The notes under the pieces were generated by a model. It did no database searches, was not told the origin of the DNA, and saw nothing but the letters and a program-made list of their open reading frames with translations. This document shows positions 11,842 to 22,910 of a DNA stretch of 64,000 nucleotides, in pieces. A program made the position numbers and the translations under genes. Source of the stretch: Ischnura elegans (Eukaryota; Arthropoda; Insecta; Odonata; Coenagrionidae); NCBI RefSeq assembly GCF_921293095.1, contig NC_060252.1:38192881-38256880 (forward strand), read 5' to 3'. How positions within the stretch are numbered: position 1 is the first letter of the stretch; every line of letters begins with the position of its first letter.

Positions 11842-12174
11842 CGATCTCATAATCTGGACAATGAGGCTACCCTCTCTATTTTAAATCTTAAACCGCTATG
11901 TGAGCGGAGAAGGAATCTCGGTATCATATTTTTACATAGGCTAATTATGAGTTCCATAGATGTGCCTGAATTACTACAGGCCATTACATTCAAGGTGCCA
12001 ACCAAAGGTTTGAGAAACCCTGTCATTTTTAGTGTACCACATCACTCCACCAATTATTCTTTCTTTTCACTATTATCAAAATTAATGCGTGATTCTAATT
12101 CCATCCCTAAGGACATCGACTTATTTAGGCTTTCAAGCGACCAGCTCAAGAAGCTTCTGAACAATATTGCATAA
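11842..12174 (+). pseudogene. Non-LTR retrotransposon reverse transcriptase C-terminus
   Basis: An open frame of 110 codons without a proper start ends in TAA at 12172-12174. It contains LKPLCERRRNLGIIFLHRLI, then DVPELLQAITFKVPT, then HHSTNYSFFSLLSKLMR and finally DIDLF. This is the usual end of arthropod non-LTR (Jockey/CR1-like) reverse transcriptases, where an RR-x-L-FL segment precedes F-x-VP, TNY and a terminal DIF motif. The catalytic palm lies upstream and is absent, because a stop at 11839-11841 and the preceding sequence do not continue the frame, so this is a 5'-truncated copy. An AT-rich 3' UTR follows. Confidence 0.75.
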
Positions 12175-12400
12175 TATTAAAGACATATTCATTTGGTGTA
12201 ATTGATAGTCTTAGATTTTGGAGTGAACTTTATTTTTCAATTTATGTTCAATATAATTTTAATTATTTTCTTCATTAAGATTGATAATTTTTCTCTGTGT
12301 GTTGCATGATGTTTATGTAAAATTCTGTACTTTCAATACGTTTGAAATGGGTTATCAATACCCGTCAAAAAATATTATTATTATTATATTATTATTATTG
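12175..12400 (+). mobile_element. 3' UTR and ATT-repeat tail of the same retrotransposon
   Basis: AT-rich sequence ending in an (ATT)n-like run at about 12370-12400, the typical microsatellite tail of a target-primed non-LTR insertion. The TSD was not identified. Confidence 0.55.
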
Positions 12401-13524
12401 CTGTTTTTAAGTATTCCAGAAAATTTTAAATGAAAACGCTTCACCGATACACCACGGTTGTTTGGAAGCTAGACTTGACAAGTATAACAGGTATTCGTAA
12501 ATGGTTATAAAAGATATGTGAAGAGAAAAATATAGAAGTTTATAGAGCCATGTACATATGCTTTGATTGGTTGAGTGATTAAAATGGTTGACGAGATATA
12601 TTCCCTCAAAAATGGTGTCAGATTTATTCTTCACATGATGCACTGATCGAGCAGATAACACGCTGCACCCCTTTTTTTCCTGGCTCTGAAGCGGATAGCG
12701 GTCATGAATATTATTTTCCTGCCAGGCCATCGGACATGGCGGCCTCTCTAAAGAGATAACGCCCCGCGCTTGAAAAGTTGATAGTCGCAAATTAGTATCG
12801 CATTTTCGGCTCAAAGGGCTCCATTTGCATCCATTGGTCGTTTCCTTTGCTCAATAGCGTGTCTGTGAATGAACCAGACTGTTAAACGCGAATTCTCACT
12901 CACGAAACTTATATACATGGACATCGTGTTTTTCATTTGTTTTTTTACCTCAATGATATGCCAATTTAACGCGCTTAGGAGACAGACATCCAAAGATGTT
13001 CATTTCTTTGTGCACCGCTCCTGAGTTTATTCCATCGCATGACAATATCAGGCTTCCGAAGTTTCCAGGCATTTCCAGGAATATCATGTTGCCAGAAGTT
13101 ATGACGGAACTATCTTAAAACCTATTTAAATTTCAACAATTAATCGTTAACCTTAAAATAGCTATTAATTTTCTTAAATAATTATTTATGTATTTTCTAA
13201 AAATAGTTATACATTTTATGAAAAAATACGCATACACTTAATGTACTTGAGAATCAAATAATGCAACAGTTATGCAGTTGATAGAATTAGTCATAAATGC
13301 AATGTAAATGCGATGTAGCTAGTGGTAATCATGGACATACCCAGCGAGGGTCATGTGAAGGCAGCTGCAACCTCCCACCCCAATGCAATACAGAATTGAT
13401 TGCACTATGAACGGAGTCGATAATGAAAATGGGTTTGAATACTAAAAGTGAGGTAACATTGGTATTTAGAAGGCAAAAATTGATGTATCAAAGATATTAG
13501 AAAAATAAAGTAAATATTAATATA
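12401..13524. other. Unannotated sequence
   Basis: A 135-codon minus-strand frame (12407-12814) has no recognisable domain and irregular composition. I do not call it a gene. Nothing else is supported. Confidence 0.35.
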
Positions 13525-13880
13525 TGAAATGCACGGGTGAGGACGAGGCAAAAATTCAAGAATATACTGATGACCAAGGAAGTTAACAAGTATTTGGTAG
13601 CAAAGGAGTCAAGTGTTAATTTGAAAAGAAAATTTAATTAATTCCTCCACCGCATTGAAATGCGTTACTGCCATCCAAATTATAAATAATCCCCTTCGAA
13701 AATCCTTCCGATTCCTAAAAACAAGCTTTATAATTCCGTTCTTTTTCCTTCTAACATCACAAAATATATAAAAGCAGCCAAAAAAATTTGGCTATGGATA
13801 AGAGGGTTGGCTGCAGCAGTTTTTTCCTCTTCCTAAAATGCGAATTTTTCGATCCTACAGAATACTTACTTTTCTAAAAA
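13525..13880 (+). repeat. Local duplication, copy 1
   Basis: Aligns with 15518-15895: TGCAxGGGTGAG-ACGAG, AAGGAGT(C/G)AAGTGTTAAT, TGCCATCCAAATTA and GAATTTTTCG are shared in order. The similarity resumes at 14690-14740, where CAGTGTACGTACAGGATATTC matches CAGTGTACGCACAGGCTATTC at about 15970. Copy 1 therefore contains about 800 bp of extra GC-rich sequence. Confidence 0.55.
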
Positions 13881-13959
13881 AGAATTAAATGACTCAGGAC
13901 TGAGCGGCTAAATAAAAAGGCGGTGAGCGCTTTTAAAAAAAATCACATAATGTCTTTTT

Positions 13960-14620
13960 TTGGACGTAAATATTGATGTTTCGGTTATGGCATTCAACTG
14001 TATGGTAGGTAGGTACATTCTCTGGAGGTCACTACTCCTGCTGCATTTTTTCTGGAGATTCGAATTCGTTTTAAAACCCGCGTGCCGATATTTTTTTTGT
14101 GATGATTCACGCTCAAATGCGATACCCTTTTCCTCGCTCCGTCTCTTGACTTCGTTTTACCCTTACTTTTCCCAATTTATCTGCGCATGCTCCGCTTTCG
14201 GAGGAGAGAAAGGGAGGAGGATACGTCGGCCAGGGACGGAGTATGAGGGCGGGATACAAAAAAAAAAAATGAGAAAAACAAACGAGCTCTAGCGAGCGCT
14301 CCGCGCTCGGCATTTGTCTTCCGTTTCTTCGGCCCCCGCGAGTCGTCGGCGGGGCGCTCTACTTCCGCTTCCGGGTTCACCCGTAACCATCGATCCCCCC
14401 GGAGTCCACCCCCTTCAACCCCCTTCCCACCCATCCCATTACTCCCCCAACTTACCCCCTTCGTTCGCAAATCTATCCCCATCCCTCTCATCTCGCGACC
14501 GCCTACCCCTCTCTTATCGCATCTAACGGCCTACGCGTATTCTCGAACGAGCTCGCGCTATATTGCGCCCGAGTTCGTGGAACAAACAGCTCAAAATCTC
14601 CCGCAGCTCCCCCGGGGGCA
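13960..14620. other. GC-rich block without recognisable gene
   Basis: C/G-rich and polypyrimidine-rich. Frames of about 70-110 codons on both strands overlap and show no domains. It contains a perfect 7-bp hairpin CGAGCGC-TCC-GCGCTCG at about 14292-14308. It interrupts the local duplication. Confidence 0.35.
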
Positions 14621-14760
14621 TTGATTGCTTTCCTCTCTTCCTAACCCTACTCCCCGCGTCCCAGCTACTCATAGAGCGTGATCGTGCTTTACATTTATTC
14701 AGTGTACGTACAGGATATTCATTTCTCTATGTGCATTAGAAAATAAAGTGAAAAAAGGTT

Positions 14761-14843
14761 GGTATTGTATTTAGAGGAGGCGACCGACAGCCGAGGTCAT
14801 ATGCGCCCGTAGGGAAGGAAGGGTGGAGAGAAACCCGGCGTCG
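14761..14843 (-). repeat. SINE family B, 3' fragment
   Basis: Matches the non-tRNA end of the SINEs at 15221-15500 and 60331-60630: GGAGGCGACCGACAGC, GTCAT-TGCGCC and GAAACCCGGCGTCG. The tRNA-like head is missing. Confidence 0.7.
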
Positions 14844-15220
14844 TTTATATCACTTTCACTCTTTCTCCAACCGAGTCTCAAGTATGTAACCTCTGGAACT
14901 CGGAAAAATAGTGTCTTTCTCCGGCATATATGTTTGATTTCAACAGGAATAGAATTTCCGGGGGAGTTAGCTATGGAGGTTATTACAAATTAATTATTCA
15001 ATACGTTAAACTAATTTTACAAGGAGAATTTTTGGAGTTATCCCAACCTGTCTCTCCGCCCTAATTGGACTTTCTTTTCAAATCAAAACTACGCCTATTC
15101 CCTTTCATTATAACTAAAAATGCACAGTTTTACGGACTACGCGAATTCCCTCCCCGCTAGGTACTCATTCCATCCAAAAGCCCCCGTGAACTCCGAATTT
15201 CCTCTAGAAGTAACCTCTCC

Positions 15221-15500
15221 TTGGGATGGTACTTGGAGGAGGCGACCGACAGCTGATGTCATTTGCTCCATAAGTAAGGAAGGGTGGAAGAAACCCGGCG
15301 TCGGCATTAGCCTGCTCTTAACGATAGGCACCAAGGGGACCACGGCTTAACGTTCTATCCGACAGATGTTGCGCTTGAAATGCCCTCCACAAAGCAGGGA
15401 TCGGGCAGTCTCTGATAATTCTCTGCCTGTGCAGGGATTTGAACCCGAACCCATGGGGTGGGAAGCCAAAACTCTAGCCACCACACCAACCCGATCTCCA
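15221..15500 (-). repeat. SINE family B, full copy
   Basis: On the minus strand it starts with a tRNA-like head (GGTTGGTGTGGTGGCTAGAG as A-box region, then GGGTTCAAATCCCTGC-like B-box). The body ends in GACGCCGGGTTTCTTCCACCC and GCTGTCGGTCGCCTCC. It is about 280 bp and aligns throughout with 60331-60630. Pol III SINEs are mobilised in trans by LINE machinery. No intact partner LINE is visible here. Confidence 0.75.
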
Positions 15501-15517
15501 ATTAAAAAGAATTAATT

Positions 15518-15895
15518 AAAATGCAAGGGTGAGAACGAGACAAAAATTTAAGAAAATGCTGATAACTATGGAAGTCAAAAATTATTTGGTACAGTAAAGG
15601 AGTGAAGTGTTAATTAAAAAGGTAAATTCACCTAATTTCTTTAGAATTAAAAGGTGATAATGCCATCCAAATTAGAAATAATCTTTTCCTTCATCCTCCT
15701 TGATATATATCATGTTTTCAGGCTTCACTTTTTTGCACTACTTCGTATTTTTTTCGCATTACTTTACTGTTTCTTTCTCACTTCACTTAGTATAAATAAA
15801 ACAGCGAAAAGCTGTGACGGTGGATGAGTGGGTTGGTGGGAGGCTTGTTGAGTTTTTACAAAAAGAGAATTTTTCGCTACTGCCAAATACTTACT
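15518..15895 (+). repeat. Local duplication, copy 2
   Basis: Counterpart of 13525-13880. Similarity continues at 15960-16010 with the segment matching 14690-14740. Confidence 0.55.
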
Positions 15896-16019
15896 TTAAA
15901 CAATTATGGAATTACTCCGTGAATCTCCACCCTACACGTCCGAGCCACTCATTTAGGGTGCTTTACATTTATACAGTGTACGCACAGGCTATTCATTTGT
16001 GTATGTGTACAGTTTAAGT

Positions 16020-17785
16020 TTTTTTTTATCTTATACGTGGGCGACATCAGATTAATTTAACTAGTACGTGCCATCAATGGCATCGCGTGGTTAGTTTAAA
16101 AAAAATCTATATTTCCCCTTAGTCAGTCTATCTGAGAAGCATTAAATGCGCAACAAAAGCTAATTAGTCCAATTATGTGTAAAAAAGAATACTCAATGAT
16201 TTTTCCCTGTTTTGGTCAAATTATAATAATTACCCATCTAAGGGCCCAGTATGACCGTGAGTATTTGAGTAGGTAGTGATTATTCTCTGCTCAGAAAAAC
16301 CGAAGTTTTCCGAAAGAAGGATTAAGGTTGTATCCTTGAAATAAGAAAATCATTAGCAATATAACTGTGTAGTTTTATCAGTTTGTTATTATATTATTTG
16401 GTGATGGCAATTCTTACCGCTGGATTGGTCCATAGCTTTGATCTTTTAGAATAAGGAGCCACTGCTTCCTCTGTCTCTCTCTCTCTCAGATCATGGATTC
16501 AGTTCATGATTTTGACCATTTTTTATATCTCCAATGGATAGTCCTGGTGGAAAATTATATTTATTTATTTCCCAATCCATTTCTTTCCTGTGTAATTTAC
16601 TGTTCGTTTTATGTTCGTACGTTTAGGAAAATGTTTTAATTGATATATTTTGCATTCACCAATGAAAGAAAAGTCATGGTCTATACTTACAGAGACATAT
16701 TTGAAAGACAAAGTATCCTCTCCTATGGTACAGCGCGACCTTCTGAGAAAAATTTTCATGAGTATATGATACCTTTTTGGGTTGAATACCTTTTTCATAG
16801 TCATTCCGCATTTATTTTATTTATTTAGAGCCTAAAATTACCTCATAAATGTTTGCTATGACTTCTTCATCGGTAATTAAATCTCTTCCACTGTGCATAA
16901 ATATTTCCTAGCATAAGATGAGAAGAAGTTATGATAATTTCCTAGCTATGGTACAATCATTCAAATTCTCATGGGACTCATGGGTCAAATTTTTCTCTTT
17001 AAATCGCTGTGGTTCATTCTTTATTTTTAAGTCCGTCTTGTGCACTGGTATCATAACCTTTTCCGTAAGGCCCGTCTAACAGAACCCCAGGAGTTCTAAA
17101 ACTAAAAGTTTACGAGAAGATCGAACTCATACAAGCCAGCCTGAGAAGAAGCGTCGGCTGTCATTAATGTTGCAAGCCCCGCTAACTTTTGGAGGATGCC
17201 GCGAAATTTTAATTAGATGCTTTCGGAGCCAACGGAGCTTCGGGATAGGGGCTTGGTATTCACGAGGCCTGCTACGACGCAGATGAAGAACCGAGCTGCA
17301 AGTTGCTCAGAAAGTGGTAATTAAAACGAGGTAATTCATTATTTTGTGCATGTAAATGATAACCTATTAGCAGATATATGGCTGCTCCATAAAAAAAATT
17401 GACTAATCGAGCTCATAACGGTTTTTTTTTCGTTTTTTCTCTCGCGACTTTCACGATAAAAGAGTGATATGCTTTTTTGTCTTGGCTAAGCAAATACTGT
17501 AGTTTTATGTGCATCTAGCAGGCCATCCGGCGTTGATCGGGAAGGATTAGTACCCAGAGAAGTAGTAACTTTGGAGTTTGGAATTAATAGTCACATGGCA
17601 GCAATTTTCGGTAAAGGAACAGAGCAGGTATGATGATTATAAACAAATGTAACAGCAAACAATGGAAAAAACGATTTCCGTTTACAGCTCACGGGATCAG
17701 CTTATACCTTGCTCGACAACATTGGATATTATTTGCGTACCTACTTGCGTAGACCAAAAACGTTTGAACAAACAAAAAGGTTTGC
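16020..17785. other. Unannotated sequence
   Basis: No supported gene or repeat. A short CT microsatellite lies near 16475-16490. Confidence 0.4.
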
Positions 17786-17789
17786 ACTG

Positions 17790-18290
17790 ACAAGGAGACG
17801 TCGCCAAAGTGATGTTCAGGATCTGGATATGGATGTTATTTTCTGAAACTATATAGGTAAGGTAGAAAAAGTGTCACGGCTTTCTTCCACATAGGCCCGG
17901 GTTCGAGAAATATTCGCTTGTAAAGACTTCGCGCAACATGACATCCCTTGAGTAATCGCCGTGGTAAGGCACAATTCGGAGTTTCGTTTAAAATCCATAA
18001 ATTGATATTATATTTAAAAAATCGCGAAGTACCTAACTAAAAAAACGAATGGGGATAAAATGTAACGGTGATTTCAAAAGTTAGAAGAGAGAAAAACACG
18101 GCCATAGTTAAGAGGTAGCGATTACTCAAGAGATGTCATGATGCGTGAAATCTTTACAAGCGAATATCTCTCGAACCCGGGCCTATGTGGAAGAAAGCCG
18201 TGACACTTTTTCCACCTTGCCTAAATAGTTTCATTTAATAACATCCGCATGCAGATCCCGAACATCACTTTGGCGATGTCTCCTTGTAAG
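17790..18290. mobile_element. Large palindromic MITE, ~500 bp
   Basis: The arms 17790-17955 and about 18113-18290 are inverted copies. ACAAGGAGACGTCGCC at the left edge pairs with GGCGATGTCTCCTTGT at the right. Long near-perfect blocks follow, such as TTCCACATAGGCCCGGGTTC with its inverse. The loop is about 160 bp of AT-rich sequence. It has no coding capacity. The structure fits a foldback or Tc1-like MITE; I could not assign a TSD. Confidence 0.75.
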
Positions 18291-18414
18291 AGGAATAATA
18301 TTTAATTGTGGAATCCTATGAGTTATGTTTGCCCTCAGATCGTGTCACGAGGTGTGCCTACCTTGAAGGATGTCAAATCGCAGAAATTGTATGACTTGAA
18401 TTAACTGACGGTAA

Positions 18415-18560
18415 TAAGAAAACGACGCAAAAAAAGCATCCCACACAACCAAAAGTATCACTACGAGGTTCAAGAGCATGATATGCACCTATGTCCTAAC
18501 CTTGGTTGTAATCCGTCCAGCATTATGGAAATGCATAGCGGACAGACAAACAGTCATCCC
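18415..18560 (-). repeat. Dispersed repeat C, copy 1
   Basis: The minus strand aligns with 31402-31555 (plus): GTTTGTCTG-CC-CTATGCATTTCC, then GCATATCAT-CTC, then TAGTG-TACTTT-GGTTG and finally CTTTTTT-GTCGT. About 150 bp match with roughly a quarter of positions changed. Confidence 0.6.
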
Positions 18561-18576
18561 CTTTTATATAAACAGA

Positions 18577-21059
18577 TTATGCTGCCATTTCTGCTAAATC
18601 GTCAATCAAAAAAGCAGTAGGTGCTTCTCTAAAGCGAAAACGTGCTCCCTAACTTAGATAAAATAATACAAGGGTGCGCACAATGGCTGCGTAGTAACCA
18701 AGACCCGAGTCCATGGTAGAAACCCAAGATTTAACATTAAGGGTAATGGAAGCAATTGGCAAAGTAATTGATCATACACAGATTTTTTAATACCGATATT
18801 TTTTCTTGCATATGAAAATTTAATTTAACAGAAATAAAATGACCAATAGAAATAAATAACGTGAATCCGAACGTTATCGTCCAATTCAGACATCACGAAC
18901 CCATCAAATCTGTCATATTCCATCTAAGACTTTATTCATTTGATAATTTTTCATTTGAAAATCTCTTCAATATAATCATAGTCATTGAGAACCTTCGCTG
19001 TCTTACATATTGTGGTATTTGTACAAGGCATATTCTGCCTGTATTTTTAGGTACGCTACGTCCGTTGCTGCAACTTAACAACAACCTCACGATAATGCTC
19101 GTGGAAAAAATTCTTAATGTTGATTAACAGAATGACCGAGACCTTAATATTTTAATTTACATTTTGTAACTATTAGCCTTCAATAGTTTTCCTATTTATT
19201 TAGATTGATTATTTGCAAAATGATTTTAATTATAGTTCCCAAGTTATTGAAATGAATGTTACCTACTGATTTTAATTTAAAATGTATCTCAATAATTGTG
19301 TGCTTTTTTCTGAAATCCCAAAGCACAAGGTCGGTGAAAGCGGGGTTGCGTTTGCGAGGATGGTCGGAGGCGCTCAAGCTATTCTTTAAGACTTCTCATG
19401 TTTGAAAAATTTAAGAAGTTAAGATCTTTGAGGCACCTTTACCTCTTTAAAATGCAGCCGGTTGATGTGCAATATAAAACCATAATTATAAAGCAAATAA
19501 AATCATTATGGATTTTTACAGTTTCATGCATATAATTGAAACAAGATTGAGTAAGATAACTATTTTGTATTGGATTATGGACCATGTCGATTGCATATAT
19601 TTTTTTAAATTTCTTCCAAGCTTGATCGTTTGTTCTCTCTTCATCACCTCTTTAGTTGTTTTCATCATTTTTGTTCTTCATCATCATTTCTATTTGATCA
19701 TTTTGAGAAATATTTTTATAAATATTGAATCCCCGCCAAAGGTGTTTCGTTATTCTTTTTTTTGACTACGTAAGTCAAATTTTCGCAATGCCGCACGTGT
19801 CCCGGTGCCTTGAGCAGGCAGACAGCCTTAAGGCGTCTTATTATGGAATAATTATATCCGAGAGTTATTCCTTTTGTTTCGTTATTAATCATCAAACTGA
19901 AGTTTTTGTTTTCATTATCATGATCCGCCTAATCCGTTGGAGTCGAATCTAGTGTCTTTCGCTTATAATCATCTATTCTTTTTTTTCGCGGCTACTTGCA
20001 TCTCTTCTGACTTCGGACGGGTAGGCGATATATGAGTGTGTAGTTGGGGTTGTGTTGATTTTGATGATCAGGGTTGTGAGAACAAGGTGAGCGAGGCAAG
20101 GGCGCAAGCAGGCAGGAGATAGAAGGGTATGCGACGGGGTTTTTGGCCCCCGGGGAATCGATGTTGGTGTGGCAGGGCCCCCTTAAAAATCAACCCTGCC
20201 TCCGCCCCCCCCCCAACCCCTCAAGGCCCTTTAAATAAATCGGCATTTCCGGTTGGCGCGTGGCTCTCACCACCACCCCAAAATTCTCCTCCCCCCTCTC
20301 TCCACTCCGCAAATCGACCCCACCCTCTTTGCCGCCCCCCACCGGGTCGAAAATCAATTACAACCATCCCCATTCCCCGGTGTGTTTACGCGTGGGATGT
20401 GGTCGTAGGAAGTATTGCGGGTGAGGAGGAGGAGGTGGAGAGTTGGTGGTCGATGGGGGGTGGGTTTATTCAGGGGTGGCTGAGTCGGGAGCCGGGTTAT
20501 GCAAACAGTCCCTCTTCCCCCCCTCCTGTAGGATTAGTCCCCTGTGTTGTCACTCGGCGGAGAAGTCTGATATGATGGTCTCAGGGGGATACCAGTCGCA
20601 TCAGGCATCAGTGCAACAGAGGTGTTTCTCGAGCGATGCATTATTATTTCAAAAACAATATATTTAAAATACGTATTTGAAATACATTCGTAATTAGTTT
20701 TTGGTGCCTCAACTACACGAGCTGAATGTATCTTGTACTTTGTGTTTCAAATACAGTTTTTTGGGATTTTCCCATTATAAAAAAATAATACATTTGTAAA
20801 ATACTTATGGAATAATTCTGATAAAATTTCTGTAGCATTATGTTTCAGAGATCACTTCGTTTTCGTTATTATCATTTTCTTCACGATTTCAACTATTCTT
20901 AATGTGCCAAGGCAGGTTATATTGTTTTAAGATTTCATAGTTTCCATACAAATGTATTTTGTATTTTTATAGGTTTTAAAAATACTATTTTGTACTCATT
21001 GGGAAGGAATGGGTTAAAAATCATATTTATCATTTAATATATCATCAATCAATTTGAGG
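18577..21059. other. Unannotated sequence, including a GC-rich patch
   Basis: AT-rich except for 20.1-20.55 kb, which is C/G-rich with homopolymer runs and gives spurious frames of up to 148 codons. No recognisable gene. Confidence 0.35.
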
Positions 21060-21423
21060 GCGTAGAAGCTTATGCCAGTAGAATCTAAAATTACCATTGA
21101 TGTTTTGGTCGAAAACTCACCATTTTTAAACTGCAGAAACTTTGCACCTAGCGCTGAGATTGGCCGCGATTGTGTCTTGTTGCCATATGCTCTCTGCAAC
21201 TCACGACCTGCCGGAGATCGTGATGCATCCAAGGCTGCCTGCTAGCTCGCAAGCCTGGTAGCGCGGCAACTGGGCAAACTCTCGGCTAATGGGAGAGCTG
21301 GACACAAATTTTCTGTAGATTCAAAGTGGTCCATTTTTGACCGAAGAATCATTAGTAATTTTGCTTCCTACTGGTATCAATCATCAAAGGTCAAAATTTC
21401 GTGACACAATTTTTCTTCACCCT

Positions 21424-21434
21424 GTATACACCAA
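21424..21434. repeat. 11-bp TSD, left copy (GTATACACCAA)
   Basis: Identical to 22004-22014. The pair brackets the RTE-like fragment, and one copy is absent from the empty site at about 42 kb, where only one diverged GTATATGCCAA occurs. Confidence 0.85.
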
Positions 21435-22003
21435 ATTTTGGCAGCACATTAGAGGAAAACGGATACAGTAGTAAGGACATCGGGAAACGAATTGCATTAG
21501 CAAAGGAGGCGTTCATGAACAGGAAGGAGCTTCTGAGAGGATCGTCATGTAAGAGTTTAAAGAAAAGGTTTGTGAAGAGTTTGATGTGGAGTGTAGCTCT
21601 CTAGGGCGCGGAAACGTGGACACTAAGGAAGGAGGACGACAGAAGATTGGAGGCATTCGAGATGTGGGTACGGAGAAGGTGAAATGGACGGAGACGAGGA
21701 GAAACGACGAAGTGCTGGACATGGTGGGTGAGGAGAGGCAGCTTTTAGATGATATACGGAGGAGACAATGTATGGATGGAGGGAGTACTTAGCGGGGAGG
21801 GATGTTGAAAACGGTGTTAGAGTGTAGAATGCTCGGTAAACGAGGGAGGGGAAGGAAGACAATAGGATTTTTAGGTAGACTGAAAGGGTGTAGGCCTTAC
21901 AGTGAATTGAAGAAGGCAGTGCTGGATTGAAAGGGTGGCTCCCAGATTACTTCTTTAGTACTCCATGAAAACCTTCCGTAATCGGTAGAATACTATAATA
22001 ATG
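21435..22003 (+). mobile_element. RTE-like non-LTR retrotransposon 3' end, copy 2
   Basis: A 5'-truncated insertion of 569 bp. Its frames give RIALAKEAFMNRKELL, then KRFVKSLMWSVAL, then TLRKEDDRRLEAFEMW, then KVKWTE and NDEVLDMVGEERQLLDDIRR. This is the usual tail of endonuclease-reverse transcriptases of the RTE type, found after the catalytic palm. A stop lies near 21602 (the Y-G-A-E-TW region) and a small deletion removes part of the VWRRM segment. The element ends in a TATAATAATG tail. The TSD GTATACACCAA flanks it at 21424-21434 and 22004-22014. Confidence 0.85.
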
Positions 22004-22411
22004 GTATACACCAAGAATGAAGTTCGCCATGAAAAAATATTTGGCTCAACCGGGATATAAACACGGATTTCCTGATTGTCAGTCAGTTAGCCACTTACAC
22101 CACCAAGCCACCTTTTCAGACCAAACTTCGGGATGGATTTCACCTAACAGGGTGTGATTCTCGAGTGATGCAAAACTGTAGGATGTTAACCCTCTAATTT
22201 TTAGTGCCGCGAGACGATATGTCGGCTTTTGCCTCTCAACCGGAAACAGCCACGAGCCGAAATATCGGCCTTGAGGTAGTAAATTGTTCAAATTAATAAT
22301 TATGGATTAACTAAATTCTTAACTAAAAAAATCAGGATTAAATATCAAGTTAAAAAAAATCAGTGTTGTAAAAGTGCAATTTCAAAAATATATTGCTGAT
22401 ATACCAAAAAA

Positions 22412-22910
22412 TTACTTCTGTAGCGGCATAAGAAAACTAAAAACGGCATGGCAAAGAGAGGTAGAAGAAATGGATTGAGGCATTCGTTTCTTGTCGACCA
22501 AGGTTGAGAAAAATCGGTTTAGTGAGACCTGGCAAGTAGTGTGGGGTGGGTTTCCACCTCTCCGGGTTGGAAATAGCAGTAGGAACGTGGGAGAGAGGAG
22601 AAGGAACGCATATCGATCAAGAAAAAGGAGAAAGAAATATATAAGATGATTGAGTACTGATTCCTCCTCCATCCCCCCTTCCTCTAACTGAAATCCTCTC
22701 TCCAACCTCATTTTCCCATAACGTGACTCCGGGACAATGTTCAGATGGGATCTCCAAACGATTTTAGGGGAAAAAGTTGCTCTAACCCTTCTTGTGGTAA
22801 TGGCGTTGATTTCGACTTCATTGCCTTGTTGGTCTTCCAATTTGATGATTCTGCTGAAGTCGGGACCGGAGTTTGAGATCAGGACTTCCCGCTTTGAATC
22901 CTGGCTATCC
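22412..22910 (-). other. Unidentified open frame, possible exon
   Basis: The minus strand is open for about 166 codons from 22910 to 22412, after a stop overlapping a TTTAG that could serve as splice acceptor. The first 75 codons look protein-like (REVLISNSGPDFSRIIKLED, then NAITTRRVRATFSPKIVWRS). The rest is low quality and hydrophobic. I do not recognise the family. It could be an exon of a cellular gene, an old transposon coding piece, or chance. Confidence 0.2.

Larger units (their letters stand above)
21060..22115 (-). repeat. SINE-like repeat D, split by an RTE-like insertion
   Basis: The two parts 21060-21434 and 22004-22115 together match the uninterrupted copy at 42320-42750. Shared words include GTCGAAA-CTC/GCACCATTT, GATGCATCCAAGG and CATTAGT-ATTT. 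On the minus strand the 22.1-kb end resembles a tRNA-derived head (GGTGTAAGTGGCTAACTG, then TTATATCCCGGTTGAGCC). The interruption is exactly the insertion at 21435-22003. Confidence 0.7.

Noticed and set aside
12407-12814. 135-codon minus-strand frame as a gene
   Set aside because: Irregular composition, no recognisable motif, no splice or promoter context.
20129-20575. 148-codon proline-rich frame
   Set aside because: Produced by C-homopolymer runs; a shifted frame is equally open.
22190-22205. TTAACCCTCT as a piggyBac end
   Set aside because: No inverted partner nearby; the similar AGAGGGTTAA at 41.1 kb is too far away.
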